Part shown: positions 1 through 7,151 of the stretch, piece by piece
Layout of the letters: every line of letters begins with the position of its first letter
Position numbering within the stretch: position 1 is the first letter of the stretch
NCBI GenBank assembly: GCA_028818995.1
Contig: JAPPMR010000042.1
Span: 1-16,871 of the forward strand
Length of the DNA stretch: 16,871 nt
Direction of reading: 5' to 3'
Origin: Candidatus Poribacteria bacterium
Lineage (GTDB): Bacteria; Poribacteria; WGA-4E; WGA-3G
Position numbers and translations under genes: made by a program
Notes under the pieces: generated by a model
The model's input: only the letters and a program-made list of their open reading frames with translations
What the model was told of the DNA's origin: nothing
Databases searched by the model: none

Positions 1-487
1 CAATCGCCATCGGATTGTTCCCGATCTTCTTTTCCGCAGAACCCCACGGCGGCATGAGTCGCGTCGTGTTGGTCCAGCATATCCCGATGTACCCGGCTTC
101 CGCGGCTTGTAGCGCGTAAGCACCGCCGCGCATCCAGTGATTCGTATTTGAAAGCCCGACACATCCAATGCCGTGTATTTCAGCGAGTTCTGTTGCCCGT
201 TGCATGCAGAAATGGGCGTTGACAAGTCCTACTCCCATCTTGCCATCCCACCGTTCTAATGCACCGAAACCCTCGGTTTTCTCTGGTTGCGCACGGAAAT
301 CGATCTGTTTGCTCTCCAGTCCAGCAACGAATCCAGGAAAACGATTGAGTCCGTGGGAGTACACGCCGTCGCGCTGATTCTCGGCGAATAGCCTTGCACA
401 TAACATCGCTCGCTCGTCGGTAAATCCGACAGTTACGAGCACACTATAAAATTCATCACATAAAGTTTGGAAAGGCACACGTTTCAT
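1..487 (-). CDS. Ldh2/DlgD-type NAD(P)-dependent 2-oxo-acid dehydrogenase, N-terminal part
   Basis: This is the first 162 residues of a protein that continues past the left edge. It belongs to the malate/L-lactate/ureidoglycolate dehydrogenase (Ldh2) family, whose members reduce 2-oxo acids with NAD(P)H in the cytoplasm and lack a Rossmann fold. The closest family member I recognise is 3-dehydro-L-gulonate 2-dehydrogenase (YiaK/DlgD). Visible signatures are RDGVYSHGLNRFPGF near residue 39, LERWDGKMGVG near 77, the HGIGCVGLSNTNHWMRGG stretch near 104, and GYIGICWTN followed by MPPWG near 133-148. The ATG at 487 is preceded directly by an in-frame TAG, so it is the first possible ATG; no strong Shine-Dalgarno site is seen. 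It lies 51 bp downstream of the PhyH gene on the same strand and is probably its operon partner. The context fits breakdown of a sugar acid, but the exact substrate is unknown. Confidence 0.85.
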   Translation of the reverse strand, partial: MKRVPFQTLCDEFYSVLVTVGFTDERAMLCARLFAENQRDGVYSHGLNRFPGFVAGLESKQIDFRAQPEKTEGFGALERWDGKMGVGLVNAHFCMQRATELAEIHGIGCVGLSNTNHWMRGGAYALQAAEAGYIGICWTNTTRLMPPWGSAEKKIGNNPMAI

Positions 488-538
488 ATGCTATAGTAGA
501 CTGTTGCTCCAATGTTAGCTGCTGTTATATTGCGGGTG

Positions 539-1396
539 TTACCACATTTCGACCCATTGCGTGAAGGGTGTCACGGGTTGTGTTTCGCTACGGATGACCC
601 ACTTGAAATCGGGATCCTGCCAGTAAATTGTGCCTGGGTGATCACCGTCACGGAGATAGCGAATGTCAATCGCCCAACGGACGATCTGGCTGGTAGTATG
701 TGGTAACGAGCGGTGAAGTGTCAGGTTGTGGAACACTAAGGCATCCCCTAATTCCATAGGACACGTCACGACACAAGAGTCCTCAATAAGTTCGTCCATT
801 ACCTCAAGAAATTTCCCTTCCCGTTCTTCTGTGTGATGATTGACGACACCTAATCGATGTGAGCCTGCGACCACTTGTAGACAGCCATTCGTCTCATCGA
901 CTGGTACCAATGGTATCCATGCAGTCGGAATGAGCGAAGTTTCGCTGACTGTGCCAAAGTAGCCGCTGTCCTGATGCCACGGGACGACGGTCAATTGCTG
1001 ACCGGGGAGTTTCGGACGCGCATTGAAAACCGGATGTCCGATGACATCTGTGCCTGTGAGTTGCCCGATTGCATCCACGAGGCGCGGCGCGTGGTGCAGC
1101 TCGAAAATTTCAGATGTCGCAACTTGGTTACGCCAAGAACGACCAAAGCGGTTGGCATGTTCACCGGCGACCTGCACGAATCGCGTTTCAAAAGGAAGTT
1201 CTGATCCTTCATCTTCGATGATCCCATCCGCTTTCAACTCGCGAATTATGCCATCTACGACACCAGCAAAACTATCCCGCACACCGTTGATGGCAGATTC
1301 CGGAACAACGTTTTTCAGTAGTAAGTATCCATCATTTTCCCACTGATCCATCTGTTCAGGCGATAGTGGCGTTAACCGTTCTTGATTGGTACTCAT
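539..1396 (-). CDS. Phytanoyl-CoA dioxygenase (PhyH) family protein
   Basis: A 285-residue Fe(II)/2-oxoglutarate-dependent oxygenase of the PhyH family, which hydroxylates small organic substrates in the cytoplasm. The metal site is visible: the HxD motif at His141-Gln-Asp143 (WHQDSGY) and a distal His228 in LTLHRS. Arg240, twelve residues later, fits the 2-oxoglutarate-binding arginine. The N-terminus has the family's helix and 'ENDGYLLLKNVVP' strand, and VAGSHRLG (near 177) is the usual core turn. Length is normal. The start at 1396 lies 3 bp after the Uma2 stop codon and has a GGAG about 10 bases upstream, inside the end of the Uma2 gene, so translation is probably coupled. Substrate cannot be told from sequence; these proteins are often much expanded in sponge-associated bacteria. 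Confidence 0.92.
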   Translation of the reverse strand: MSTNQERLTPLSPEQMDQWENDGYLLLKNVVPESAINGVRDSFAGVVDGIIRELKADGIIEDEGSELPFETRFVQVAGEHANRFGRSWRNQVATSEIFELHHAPRLVDAIGQLTGTDVIGHPVFNARPKLPGQQLTVVPWHQDSGYFGTVSETSLIPTAWIPLVPVDETNGCLQVVAGSHRLGVVNHHTEEREGKFLEVMDELIEDSCVVTCPMELGDALVFHNLTLHRSLPHTTSQIVRWAIDIRYLRDGDHPGTIYWQDPDFKWVIRSETQPVTPFTQWVEMW

Positions 1397-1399
1397 CCG

Positions 1400-2266
1400 T
1401 TAGCTGCTCCTTGCTTGTAAGCGTGTGAGTTCCGCTTGGAGTCGTGCGTTCTCCGCTTCCGCCTCCTGTCGCGCGATGGCCTCCTGCTCTGCGCGTGTTT
1501 CTGCGGTTTCTGCGCGTGCTTCTGCGTTCTCTGCGCGTGTTTCTGCGGTTTCTGCGCGTGTTTCTGCGTTCTCTGCACGTGCTGACGCTAATTCCGCTTG
1601 TGCTAATGCTGACTCGGCAGGTGTCTGGAGCCAAGCATCACCAACTGGATCGTAAATACCTAAACCCATAACATCGGCAGGGAAATCTAAATTCGGGACA
1701 GGGGAATGCAGCCAACGTCCCACATCACCAATATGGAAATCTAAATTCAGGGCAGGGGAATGCAGCCCACCATCCACATTTGCAGAAATTGGGACGTATA
1801 CACCATCAACCAAGGTAAAACCCATCAGCGGCGATGGCAAATATAACCCTTCTATGTCACATAAGAAGTAGTCTTGGATGCCCAATGAAGCATAAAGTTC
1901 CATCTTGTGCCCTAAGTCGTTTTGATATGTGTTTTTGCTGGAAAACTCCATCGCGAAATCGGGGACCTTGCCCTCTACCCAGACGAGATAGTTCCCTCGG
2001 GGTTTCTTGCCTAAACCGAAGGCAACCAGCACATCGGGTGAAACCGATTTACGCGGGTCACCCTCCACATAATACATGAGTATATCGCCGGAGACATAAG
2101 CACCCGGATCTTGTTTGAAATATTCGTCAAAGACTTGTAACGTCCGCATGAGGATTCGTCTGTGAAGATCACTCACTGCCATCGGTTCTCCATCTTCTTC
2201 AGGGTAAAATATTGACGCGTCTGTAGGAGCAGAAGGGATGTGCTCCTCTTTTTCATGGATTGCCAT
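1400..2266 (-). CDS. Uma2 family endonuclease-like protein with C-terminal heptad coiled coil
   Basis: A 288-residue protein with a Uma2-type (PD-(D/E)XK nuclease-like) fold at about residues 20-165. Pro77-Asp78 (SVSPDVLVAFG), then VPDFAMEFSS with Glu107, and D117..K121 leading into LYASLGIQDYFLCD are the usual family blocks. The C-terminus (228-288) is a predicted coiled coil of near-perfect RAE(N/T)AE(T/A) heptads. Between the two lies an internal duplication around LHSPxxNLDF (residues 168-196). An upstream in-frame ATG at 2356 is rejected because it would overlap the -10 box of the likely promoter; the ATG at 2266 has GGAG about 9 bases upstream. It heads the operon with the PhyH and Ldh2 genes. 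Uma2 proteins are common in cyanobacteria and similar genomes, and their cellular role is not settled; nuclease activity here is inferred from family only. Confidence 0.88.
   Translation of the reverse strand: MAIHEKEEHIPSAPTDASIFYPEEDGEPMAVSDLHRRILMRTLQVFDEYFKQDPGAYVSGDILMYYVEGDPRKSVSPDVLVAFGLGKKPRGNYLVWVEGKVPDFAMEFSSKNTYQNDLGHKMELYASLGIQDYFLCDIEGLYLPSPLMGFTLVDGVYVPISANVDGGLHSPALNLDFHIGDVGRWLHSPVPNLDFPADVMGLGIYDPVGDAWLQTPAESALAQAELASARAENAETRAETAETRAENAEARAETAETRAEQEAIARQEAEAENARLQAELTRLQARSS
1475..1579 (-). repeat. Five tandem 21-bp repeats coding for RAExAEx heptads
   Basis: Residues 230-264 of the Uma2-family protein are five consecutive seven-residue units (RAENAET, RAETAET, RAENAEA, RAETAET, RAEQEAI). 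Each is coded by 21 bp, and the N and T variants alternate so that pairs form a near-identical 42-bp unit. The high DNA identity suggests recent expansion by slippage or unequal crossover. The repeat also opens spurious arginine-rich frames on the same strand. Confidence 0.85.
1681..1767 (-). repeat. Direct duplication of a 33-bp segment inside the Uma2-family gene
   Basis: Two copies of a 33-bp segment, 1681-1713 and 1735-1767, match at 31 of 33 positions. The copies are offset by 54 bp, a multiple of three, so the protein gains one extra LHSPxxNLDF unit without a frameshift. Confidence 0.85.
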
Positions 2267-2343
2267 CGGTGTTTCTCCTTTTCCGTAAGATGCGTGAAAA
2301 ACAGGTGTTAAGCGTTTAAATAAGGATTTATATTGCATTCTTA

Positions 2344-2372
2344 AGTATATCCACAAATCGCGATGTTGTCAA
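2344..2372 (-). promoter_or_regulatory. Sigma-70-type promoter for the Uma2-PhyH-Ldh2 operon
   Basis: On the minus strand there is TTGACA (2372-2367), a 17-bp spacer, and TATACT (2349-2344). That is a perfect -35 box and five of six matches in the -10 box. Transcription would begin near 2337, giving a leader of about 70 bases before the ATG at 2266. Confidence 0.7.
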
Positions 2373-2413
2373 ACAATTTATTACAATCACCGCCGCTGAA
2401 CACGGCAACACGG

Positions 2414-2442
2414 TTGACATTTCGGTTAGAAAATGATACCCT
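2414..2442 (+). promoter_or_regulatory. Extended -10 promoter for the dimethylformamidase-like gene
   Basis: TTGACA (2414-2419), a 17-bp spacer, then TACCCT (2437-2442) preceded by TGA, which forms an extended -10 TGn. The -10 hexamer itself is weak (three matches). The predicted start near 2449 leaves a leader of only about 16 bases, nearly all of it the strong Shine-Dalgarno AAAGGAGG (2450-2457) seven bases before the ATG at 2465. Confidence 0.5.
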
Positions 2443-2464
2443 ATGCATCAAAGGAGGACGCATA

Positions 2465-3838
2465 ATGGCAACTTTAACGCAGACCGAAAACCAGATCAGA
2501 CCGTTGTATATTGATGGATACACCCACCAACTCAGTTATGCACCCGGTGAGGAGATTGCGTTCCATATCTCAACGAGTGCAGAAAATTACTCACTTGAGA
2601 TTGCTCGTATCGGTGCGACGCGCGAGGTCGTTTGGCATCAAGATGGACTTCCCGGTGAAGCACAACCGATTCCCGCAGATGCGTCATCGCAGGGATGTGG
2701 ATGGTCCCCTATCTTTACGCTTGAAGTCCCTGAAACATGGCAGAGCGGTTACTATGAAGGGACGCTCCGGGCAACAGACGGTGGTGGTGACGTTGTCTAT
2801 CGGAACCATCGCACTGCTGAAAGCACGCTATTTTTTATCGTCCGTCCCGCGAAACCGGGAGAGAATACCCCAATACTACTTCAACTCTCTACCAATACCT
2901 ATAACGCTTACAACAACTGGGGTGGCTTCAGTCTTTATGGATATCACGGGGCAAGTAAAATTCAGGGGAATCGCGTCTCGTTTGACCGACCCACTCGCGG
3001 CATCTTCAGTAATTGGGAATCCGCTTTTGTTGTCTGGGCGGAACAGAACGGGTATACGCTTGATTACGCTGCGAACTCCGATTTAGAATTTCACCCTGAA
3101 ATGTTGGAATATTACAAACTCGTCTTGAGTGTCGGGCATGATGAATACTGGTCTGCTCCGATGCGCGATAGTCTTGAGGCGTTTATCGCAAATGGTGGGA
3201 ACGCTGCCTTTTTTAGTGGAAATTCCGTCTGCTGGCAGGTCCGCTCTGAAGATAACGGCAGAGCACTCGTCTGCTGGAAACAGACCTACAATCAAGATCC
3301 AGTCTACAAGACTGATGATTATAGTACCCTCAGTACACTATGGAGCCACTATCTGGTAGGTCGTCCTGAAAACGAACTGACTGGTGTCGGTTTCCTTCAA
3401 GGCGGTTATCACTTGAGTCATGGACAGTTTATGGATGGTGCCGGGGAATATACGGTCCATCGTCCAGAACATTGGGTATTTGAAGGAACAAACCTCGCGC
3501 GAAATGATGCCTTCGGTGGCGAAAATACCATTGTCGGCTACGAATGCGATGGATGTGAGTGGACCCTTGTAGACGGCTTGCCGGTCCCAACCTATCGCGA
3601 CGGCACCCCTGAAGACTTCACGATCCTTGCGACGGCTCCCGTCCGCTGGCATCCTGATGATTGTGAATGGTACGAACGCTGGGAAAGAGGGAGAACCGGT
3701 GCCGCAACGATGGGTATCTATACACAAGGTGGGACAGTCTTTACGGCTGCCACAACCGATTGGTCGCACGGGTTAGCGGGGGGCGATCCCATGGTTGAAC
3801 GCATCACGCATAATATTCTTCGCCGACTTTCAGTATAA
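2465..3838 (+). CDS. N,N-dimethylformamidase large-subunit-like protein
   Basis: A 457-residue protein related to the catalytic region of the dimethylformamidase beta (large) subunit, which uses a mononuclear iron to hydrolyse a small amide. An N-terminal beta domain (about 10-130, YIDGYTHQLSYAPGEEI) precedes the catalytic part: NTYNAYNNWGG (144-154), LVLSVGHDEYWS (219-230) and FFSGNSVCW (249-257). In the Paracoccus enzyme, as I recall it, iron is held by two Tyr and one Glu, with 81 residues between the second Tyr and the Glu. Tyr146 and Glu227 here have the same spacing, and Tyr97 or Tyr98 could be the first Tyr. The true enzyme is longer and has a small alpha subunit; neither is present. 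The start at 2465 is fixed by AAAGGAGG, and the in-frame ATG at 2363 is rejected. The substrate is unknown and DMF is not implied. Confidence 0.85.
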   Translation: MATLTQTENQIRPLYIDGYTHQLSYAPGEEIAFHISTSAENYSLEIARIGATREVVWHQDGLPGEAQPIPADASSQGCGWSPIFTLEVPETWQSGYYEGTLRATDGGGDVVYRNHRTAESTLFFIVRPAKPGENTPILLQLSTNTYNAYNNWGGFSLYGYHGASKIQGNRVSFDRPTRGIFSNWESAFVVWAEQNGYTLDYAANSDLEFHPEMLEYYKLVLSVGHDEYWSAPMRDSLEAFIANGGNAAFFSGNSVCWQVRSEDNGRALVCWKQTYNQDPVYKTDDYSTLSTLWSHYLVGRPENELTGVGFLQGGYHLSHGQFMDGAGEYTVHRPEHWVFEGTNLARNDAFGGENTIVGYECDGCEWTLVDGLPVPTYRDGTPEDFTILATAPVRWHPDDCEWYERWERGRTGAATMGIYTQGGTVFTAATTDWSHGLAGGDPMVERITHNILRRLSV

Positions 3839-3856
3839 GCACGCGTGTTGTTGAGT

Positions 3857-5305
3857 TTATATCTCTTTGCGCTGAAATAAGACATGTGCCGCCGCAAATA
3901 ACGCTATAAAAAAGAGCAACAACAGCGTCACGTCCAGGATCGCGCCTTTGAATGCTTCTCCTAAACGTACTCGATCCTGAAATTTGGGAACGCTTTCAAA
4001 AGAGACGGGTTTATCAGACATACCTTCCCTGACGAAAGGAACGTGTGGACTGTCTGGATCCGCGCGATCGGCAGAGATGAGAAAATCATTGAAGGCATCG
4101 GCATAACGCTCGACGTTTTCTAAGAAATTCAGATGTCTTTGAAACCCCGTTCCGGCGAGAGATTCAATCGCGTATTGGGCAATTGCTGTCGGTGAGATAC
4201 GATTGAACTCTCTCGCAATCTGAATCTGGTTTATTTGTGCGTTTAAGTATGCTCTGTGTAATTTTGCGCTTTCTCTTGCCTCCTTGTTTAGAAACTCAGC
4301 CCAGAGTAGTGTTGCGGGGGTCGGTGGACGTTCACGCGTAGGAGCTTCATCTTCTAATCCGCGTGCTATGTAGTGTTCTTGGAGTCCACTACGTCTGAAA
4401 TATACTGGGCTCGGACCCCGACGGATTGATGGCTGGTTCAACCCACTCATGATTGTGCCAAGCATTGACGGCACGAGAATAACCCAAATTACCCATATCA
4501 GTAGCAGAATTACAAGGCTTGTTGAAGCGTTATTAACGAGCGTGGATATGAGAAACCCTAAGGCGATAAAGACAGAGATATACATTAAACCCACGACGAA
4601 AATACCACTGATTCTGCTCCATTCTTGGGCATTGAGTTGAAGCGTTCCAGAGAGATATAGTAACAGGAGATTAATCAACACACCGCTCATAAAAACAGTA
4701 CCGAGACTAATAAGACAGCTTAAAAATTTACCAGTGAGTACCGTCCGACGCGCAACAGAATTGGATAACGTTAATCGGAGGGTACCATGTTCCACTTCAC
4801 CAGAAATCGCGTCAAATGTAAAGACGAGCGCGAGAAAACTCAGAACATTGGAGATAATGAGAATCCAGTCGATTTTTAAGAACACTGGGAAAATATCTTT
4901 CGCTTTTATGGGTGGAAATCCACTATATTTCAGTCGCCAGATACCGGAGACGTTGTAGGTGTTCCCGTTTATAACCGGGCTCCTTCCCCATCCTGCCCGC
5001 TCCCCTGAGGCGAACTTCGGCAGATTATTTTCACTACCGTGTGCACAGAAAGAGAGTGGTGAAGGTTTCTTGTGAAGTGCACCCGGACCATTCAAAACGA
5101 GTTTATAGAGGTTACTGCTGTTCTGCTCAAGTCTTGCTGAGTAAGCTGAAACCTTCCGTCCATATTCTACTTGGCGTGTTTTATATTCGTCGATGTGCCC
5201 TACGGCGTTGACAATCATTAAGAAAACAGTGAGCAGCATCGCGAGTGCGAAACGGAGGCTGTTTACTTGCTCAAATAATTCTCGTTTCACAATATGCCAG
5301 AGCAT
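3857..5305 (-). CDS. ABC-2 type transporter permease (second of a tandem pair)
   Basis: A 482-residue integral membrane protein of the ABC-2 permease type (NosY/DUF3526-like). Likely membrane segments lie near residues 19-37, 145-166, 193-218, 231-256, 262-285 and 455-476. Large outside loops fall at about 40-140 and 290-450. The cytoplasmic stretch FDAISGEVEHGTLRLTLSN (164-182) is the family's coupling region. It ends in RKEI, like the RQEV end of its neighbour. The start codon is one base after the stop of the neighbouring permease, with a strong AGGAGGT inside that gene's 3' end, so the two are translationally coupled. They probably form a heterodimeric membrane core. No ATP-binding gene is present in the window, so the cargo and partner are unknown. 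It converges with the dimethylformamidase-like gene across only 18 bp. Confidence 0.88.
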   Translation of the reverse strand: MLWHIVKRELFEQVNSLRFALAMLLTVFLMIVNAVGHIDEYKTRQVEYGRKVSAYSARLEQNSSNLYKLVLNGPGALHKKPSPLSFCAHGSENNLPKFASGERAGWGRSPVINGNTYNVSGIWRLKYSGFPPIKAKDIFPVFLKIDWILIISNVLSFLALVFTFDAISGEVEHGTLRLTLSNSVARRTVLTGKFLSCLISLGTVFMSGVLINLLLLYLSGTLQLNAQEWSRISGIFVVGLMYISVFIALGFLISTLVNNASTSLVILLLIWVIWVILVPSMLGTIMSGLNQPSIRRGPSPVYFRRSGLQEHYIARGLEDEAPTRERPPTPATLLWAEFLNKEARESAKLHRAYLNAQINQIQIAREFNRISPTAIAQYAIESLAGTGFQRHLNFLENVERYADAFNDFLISADRADPDSPHVPFVREGMSDKPVSFESVPKFQDRVRLGEAFKGAILDVTLLLLFFIALFAAAHVLFQRKEI

Positions 5306-5306
5306 C

Positions 5307-6782
5307 TCAGACCTCCTGCCGACTGAAAATCGCGAGGGTAATCATAAGTAGCGTTGGATTCAAAAGGAAAAGTAGAAATAGGTCGCGGAGTGCCCGGTTC
5401 CTGGTATCCTCAAATACACTCGGTGGTTGATAAGAGAATCGTGGGACATCATCCCATCGGACGACCCCTTTATCACTCGCAAACCATTGCCGTGAACCGA
5501 ACGCCTTTTTATCGTAGAAATAGTCCAATATTGTTTCCCGATAGTGTCGTCCTGCTTCAAAAAAGTCTTGCATTCTCGCCAACCCTGTACCTGCCCACGC
5601 TTCTGTTGAGAGGTGATATAAGCCTGCCGGTGAAAATCGGAGCGCGTTTCGGGCGATACTTGATTTACGAATATAGGTTTCAGAAAAGGCGTTCTCGCGT
5701 ATCCGCCAGACTATATCAGCAGTCCGAATCCGACCGGATGTTAGTTCTTGGAAATAAGCTTTAACAGTAGGCACATAGATCTCCGACGCATCTGGGATGA
5801 ACGTAATATTTTTCTTTAAATGCGTGTAACTGGAACTCCCAGCACCTGACTCGCTGCCCTTTAGTAACGGCGGGTTCTTAAACGGGTCCCCAGGTGCTTT
5901 TTCATTCCAGTAAAATTGTTCCAGGATCTGTTCAATTGCTTGATCCGCTTGTCTTACCCTCTCTTCCGTATCAATGAAGCGATTGACGAGGAACAGACTT
6001 ACATTTGGATAGAGCAGGGTCAACGCCACCCAAATAAACATTGAAACGATAAGGGAGGTCGCTGTGCGGTGAATCACGCTGGAGATAAACAATCCGATGA
6101 GATAGAACGTAGAGATATAGATGACTGTTGTCAGAAGGATACCGCCAATCCGGAGGAAGTCATCCGCATCATAATGAATGGCATTAGATTGTAGTTGCAC
6201 CAGCAATGCTAACAGGAAACTTATCAGTAATGGAAGGGTCAGGCATAGCATGGCACCTAAATACTTTGACAATACAATCCATCCGCGTCCGACAGGATTG
6301 ACAAGGATTAGACGTAAGGTGCCATTCTCGCGGTCCCCAGCGATTGCATCGTACGCGAAAACCAGAGCGAGAAGGCTAAAAAGGATTTGAAAGACGGATA
6401 CCAAATCTATATCGGAAAGCAGATAGCGGAAAGGGTTACTGAAGCCTGTGTGACGACTGACATTACCCCATAAAAATGGGACCTCTCCAATCTTGATTTG
6501 GAGCGAGTTTTTCGCCCGCTTGTCAAGTCCCTGATTAAAAAGGCTCAGTGGGTTGGGGGCTCTGTCGAGGGACGGCATGAAAGATGAATACGTTCTTCCG
6601 CTAAAGTTACCTTCTTGGTGTTTTTGGAAATCTTCATTATAACTCGCGAGTCTCCGCTCATAATTGTCCGTTAAGACGATGCTCCCCGCAAGCACAAGAG
6701 ACATAGATGCAATAACCGTAACCAAAAAGCGGAACGTCATTAAATTCATTAAGAGTTCATGTCGAATCAGCGTCCAAATCAC
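5307..6782 (-). CDS. ABC-2 type transporter permease (first of a tandem pair)
   Basis: A 491-residue membrane protein, clearly a paralogue of the downstream gene. Likely membrane segments are near 19-38, 125-144, 172-197, 210-235, 241-265 and 465-487, with a long outside loop between the fifth and sixth. YDAIAGDRENGTLRLILVNP (144-163) matches the coupling region of its partner. The start is GTG at 6782. This choice is supported by alignment of its first residues (MIWTLIRHELLMN) with those of the partner (MLWHIVKRELFEQ), which begins at the same point; an ATG twelve codons in would cut the first helix. The Shine-Dalgarno site is weak (AGAGAG). A promoter-like sequence lies about 60 bases upstream. 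Function as a transporter or as a membrane-stress or export system cannot be decided without the ATPase. Confidence 0.87.
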   Translation of the reverse strand: MIWTLIRHELLMNLMTFRFLVTVIASMSLVLAGSIVLTDNYERRLASYNEDFQKHQEGNFSGRTYSSFMPSLDRAPNPLSLFNQGLDKRAKNSLQIKIGEVPFLWGNVSRHTGFSNPFRYLLSDIDLVSVFQILFSLLALVFAYDAIAGDRENGTLRLILVNPVGRGWIVLSKYLGAMLCLTLPLLISFLLALLVQLQSNAIHYDADDFLRIGGILLTTVIYISTFYLIGLFISSVIHRTATSLIVSMFIWVALTLLYPNVSLFLVNRFIDTEERVRQADQAIEQILEQFYWNEKAPGDPFKNPPLLKGSESGAGSSSYTHLKKNITFIPDASEIYVPTVKAYFQELTSGRIRTADIVWRIRENAFSETYIRKSSIARNALRFSPAGLYHLSTEAWAGTGLARMQDFFEAGRHYRETILDYFYDKKAFGSRQWFASDKGVVRWDDVPRFSYQPPSVFEDTRNRALRDLFLLFLLNPTLLMITLAIFSRQEV

Positions 6783-6847
6783 TTGTTGTCTCTCTTATAA
6801 CGTGTTGTTGCAGCGGATCATCCAATCTTCAAATGATGTGATTTTCA

Positions 6848-6877
6848 CTTATACATTTGTATGGATGCACTTTTCAA
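6848..6877 (-). promoter_or_regulatory. Promoter for the ABC permease pair
   Basis: On the minus strand there is TTGAAA (6877-6872), an 18-bp spacer, and TATAAG (6853-6848); each hexamer matches consensus at five of six positions. The predicted start near 6841 gives a leader of about 60 bases before the GTG at 6782. Confidence 0.5.
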
Positions 6878-6977
6878 GCGTTTAGCGGAATTAGAGTTGG
6901 AAGGTCGGGATTCGGAGATTCCTCCTACAAATGTGTTGCCAATTGTATGATGACGTGCTATCCTATGTAACATGGAT

Positions 6978-7097
6978 AGGACTTACGCATTCCTCTTAAA
7001 GTCCCCCTGATAAGGGGGATTTAGGGGGTTAAAAATACAGAAATTACCGATTTTTTGCGTCTGAATGTCCGATACTTTCTCAATTTGCGTAAGTCCT
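6978..7097. repeat. 120-bp palindromic MITE/REP-like element
   Basis: The ends are perfect 12-bp inverted repeats, aggacttacgca (6978-6989) and tgcgtaagtcct (7086-7097). Inside is a C5/G5 hairpin (7003-7007 with 7014-7018) followed by attta and another run of G. Such C/G-run palindromes are known as dispersed intergenic repeats in several bacterial groups. The element carries no gene. It supplies a spurious in-frame ATG (7065) to the dehydrogenase downstream, which is one reason to place that gene's start at 7152. Whether it is mobile or a folded RNA or termination element is not decided by the sequence. Confidence 0.65.
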
Positions 7098-7151
7098 GAT
7101 GGAAAAGGAAACGCTAATCCTTCAGCAACGTCAATAGGAGATTTGAACGTC

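Larger units (their letters stand above)
6783..7151. other. Intergenic region between permease pair and dehydrogenase
   Basis: 369 bp without a convincing gene. The permease-proximal half holds a good minus-strand promoter (6848-6877). The dehydrogenase-proximal half is filled by the 120-bp inverted-repeat element at 6978-7097. A 29-codon plus-strand frame at 6861-6950 has no ribosome binding site and overlaps the promoter. Confidence 0.6.

Noticed and set aside
1475..1579. Possible CRISPR-like short repeats
   Set aside because: The repeats are directly tandem with no spacers, keep the reading frame, and code for a coiled coil.
1356..1634. Arginine-rich minus-strand frames (RRNTRRNRRNTRR pattern)
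   Set aside because: They are out-of-frame readings of the 21-bp heptad repeats of the Uma2-family gene and have no start signals.
6861..6950. 29-codon plus-strand frame (MDALFKRLAELELEG...)
   Set aside because: It has no ribosome binding site and overlaps a good promoter on the other strand. Composition looks protein-like, so a remnant of an older gene cannot be excluded.
7065..7151. 29-residue N-terminal extension of the SDR protein
   Set aside because: It begins inside the palindromic repeat element and has no ribosome binding site; the family N-terminus fits the ATG at 7152.
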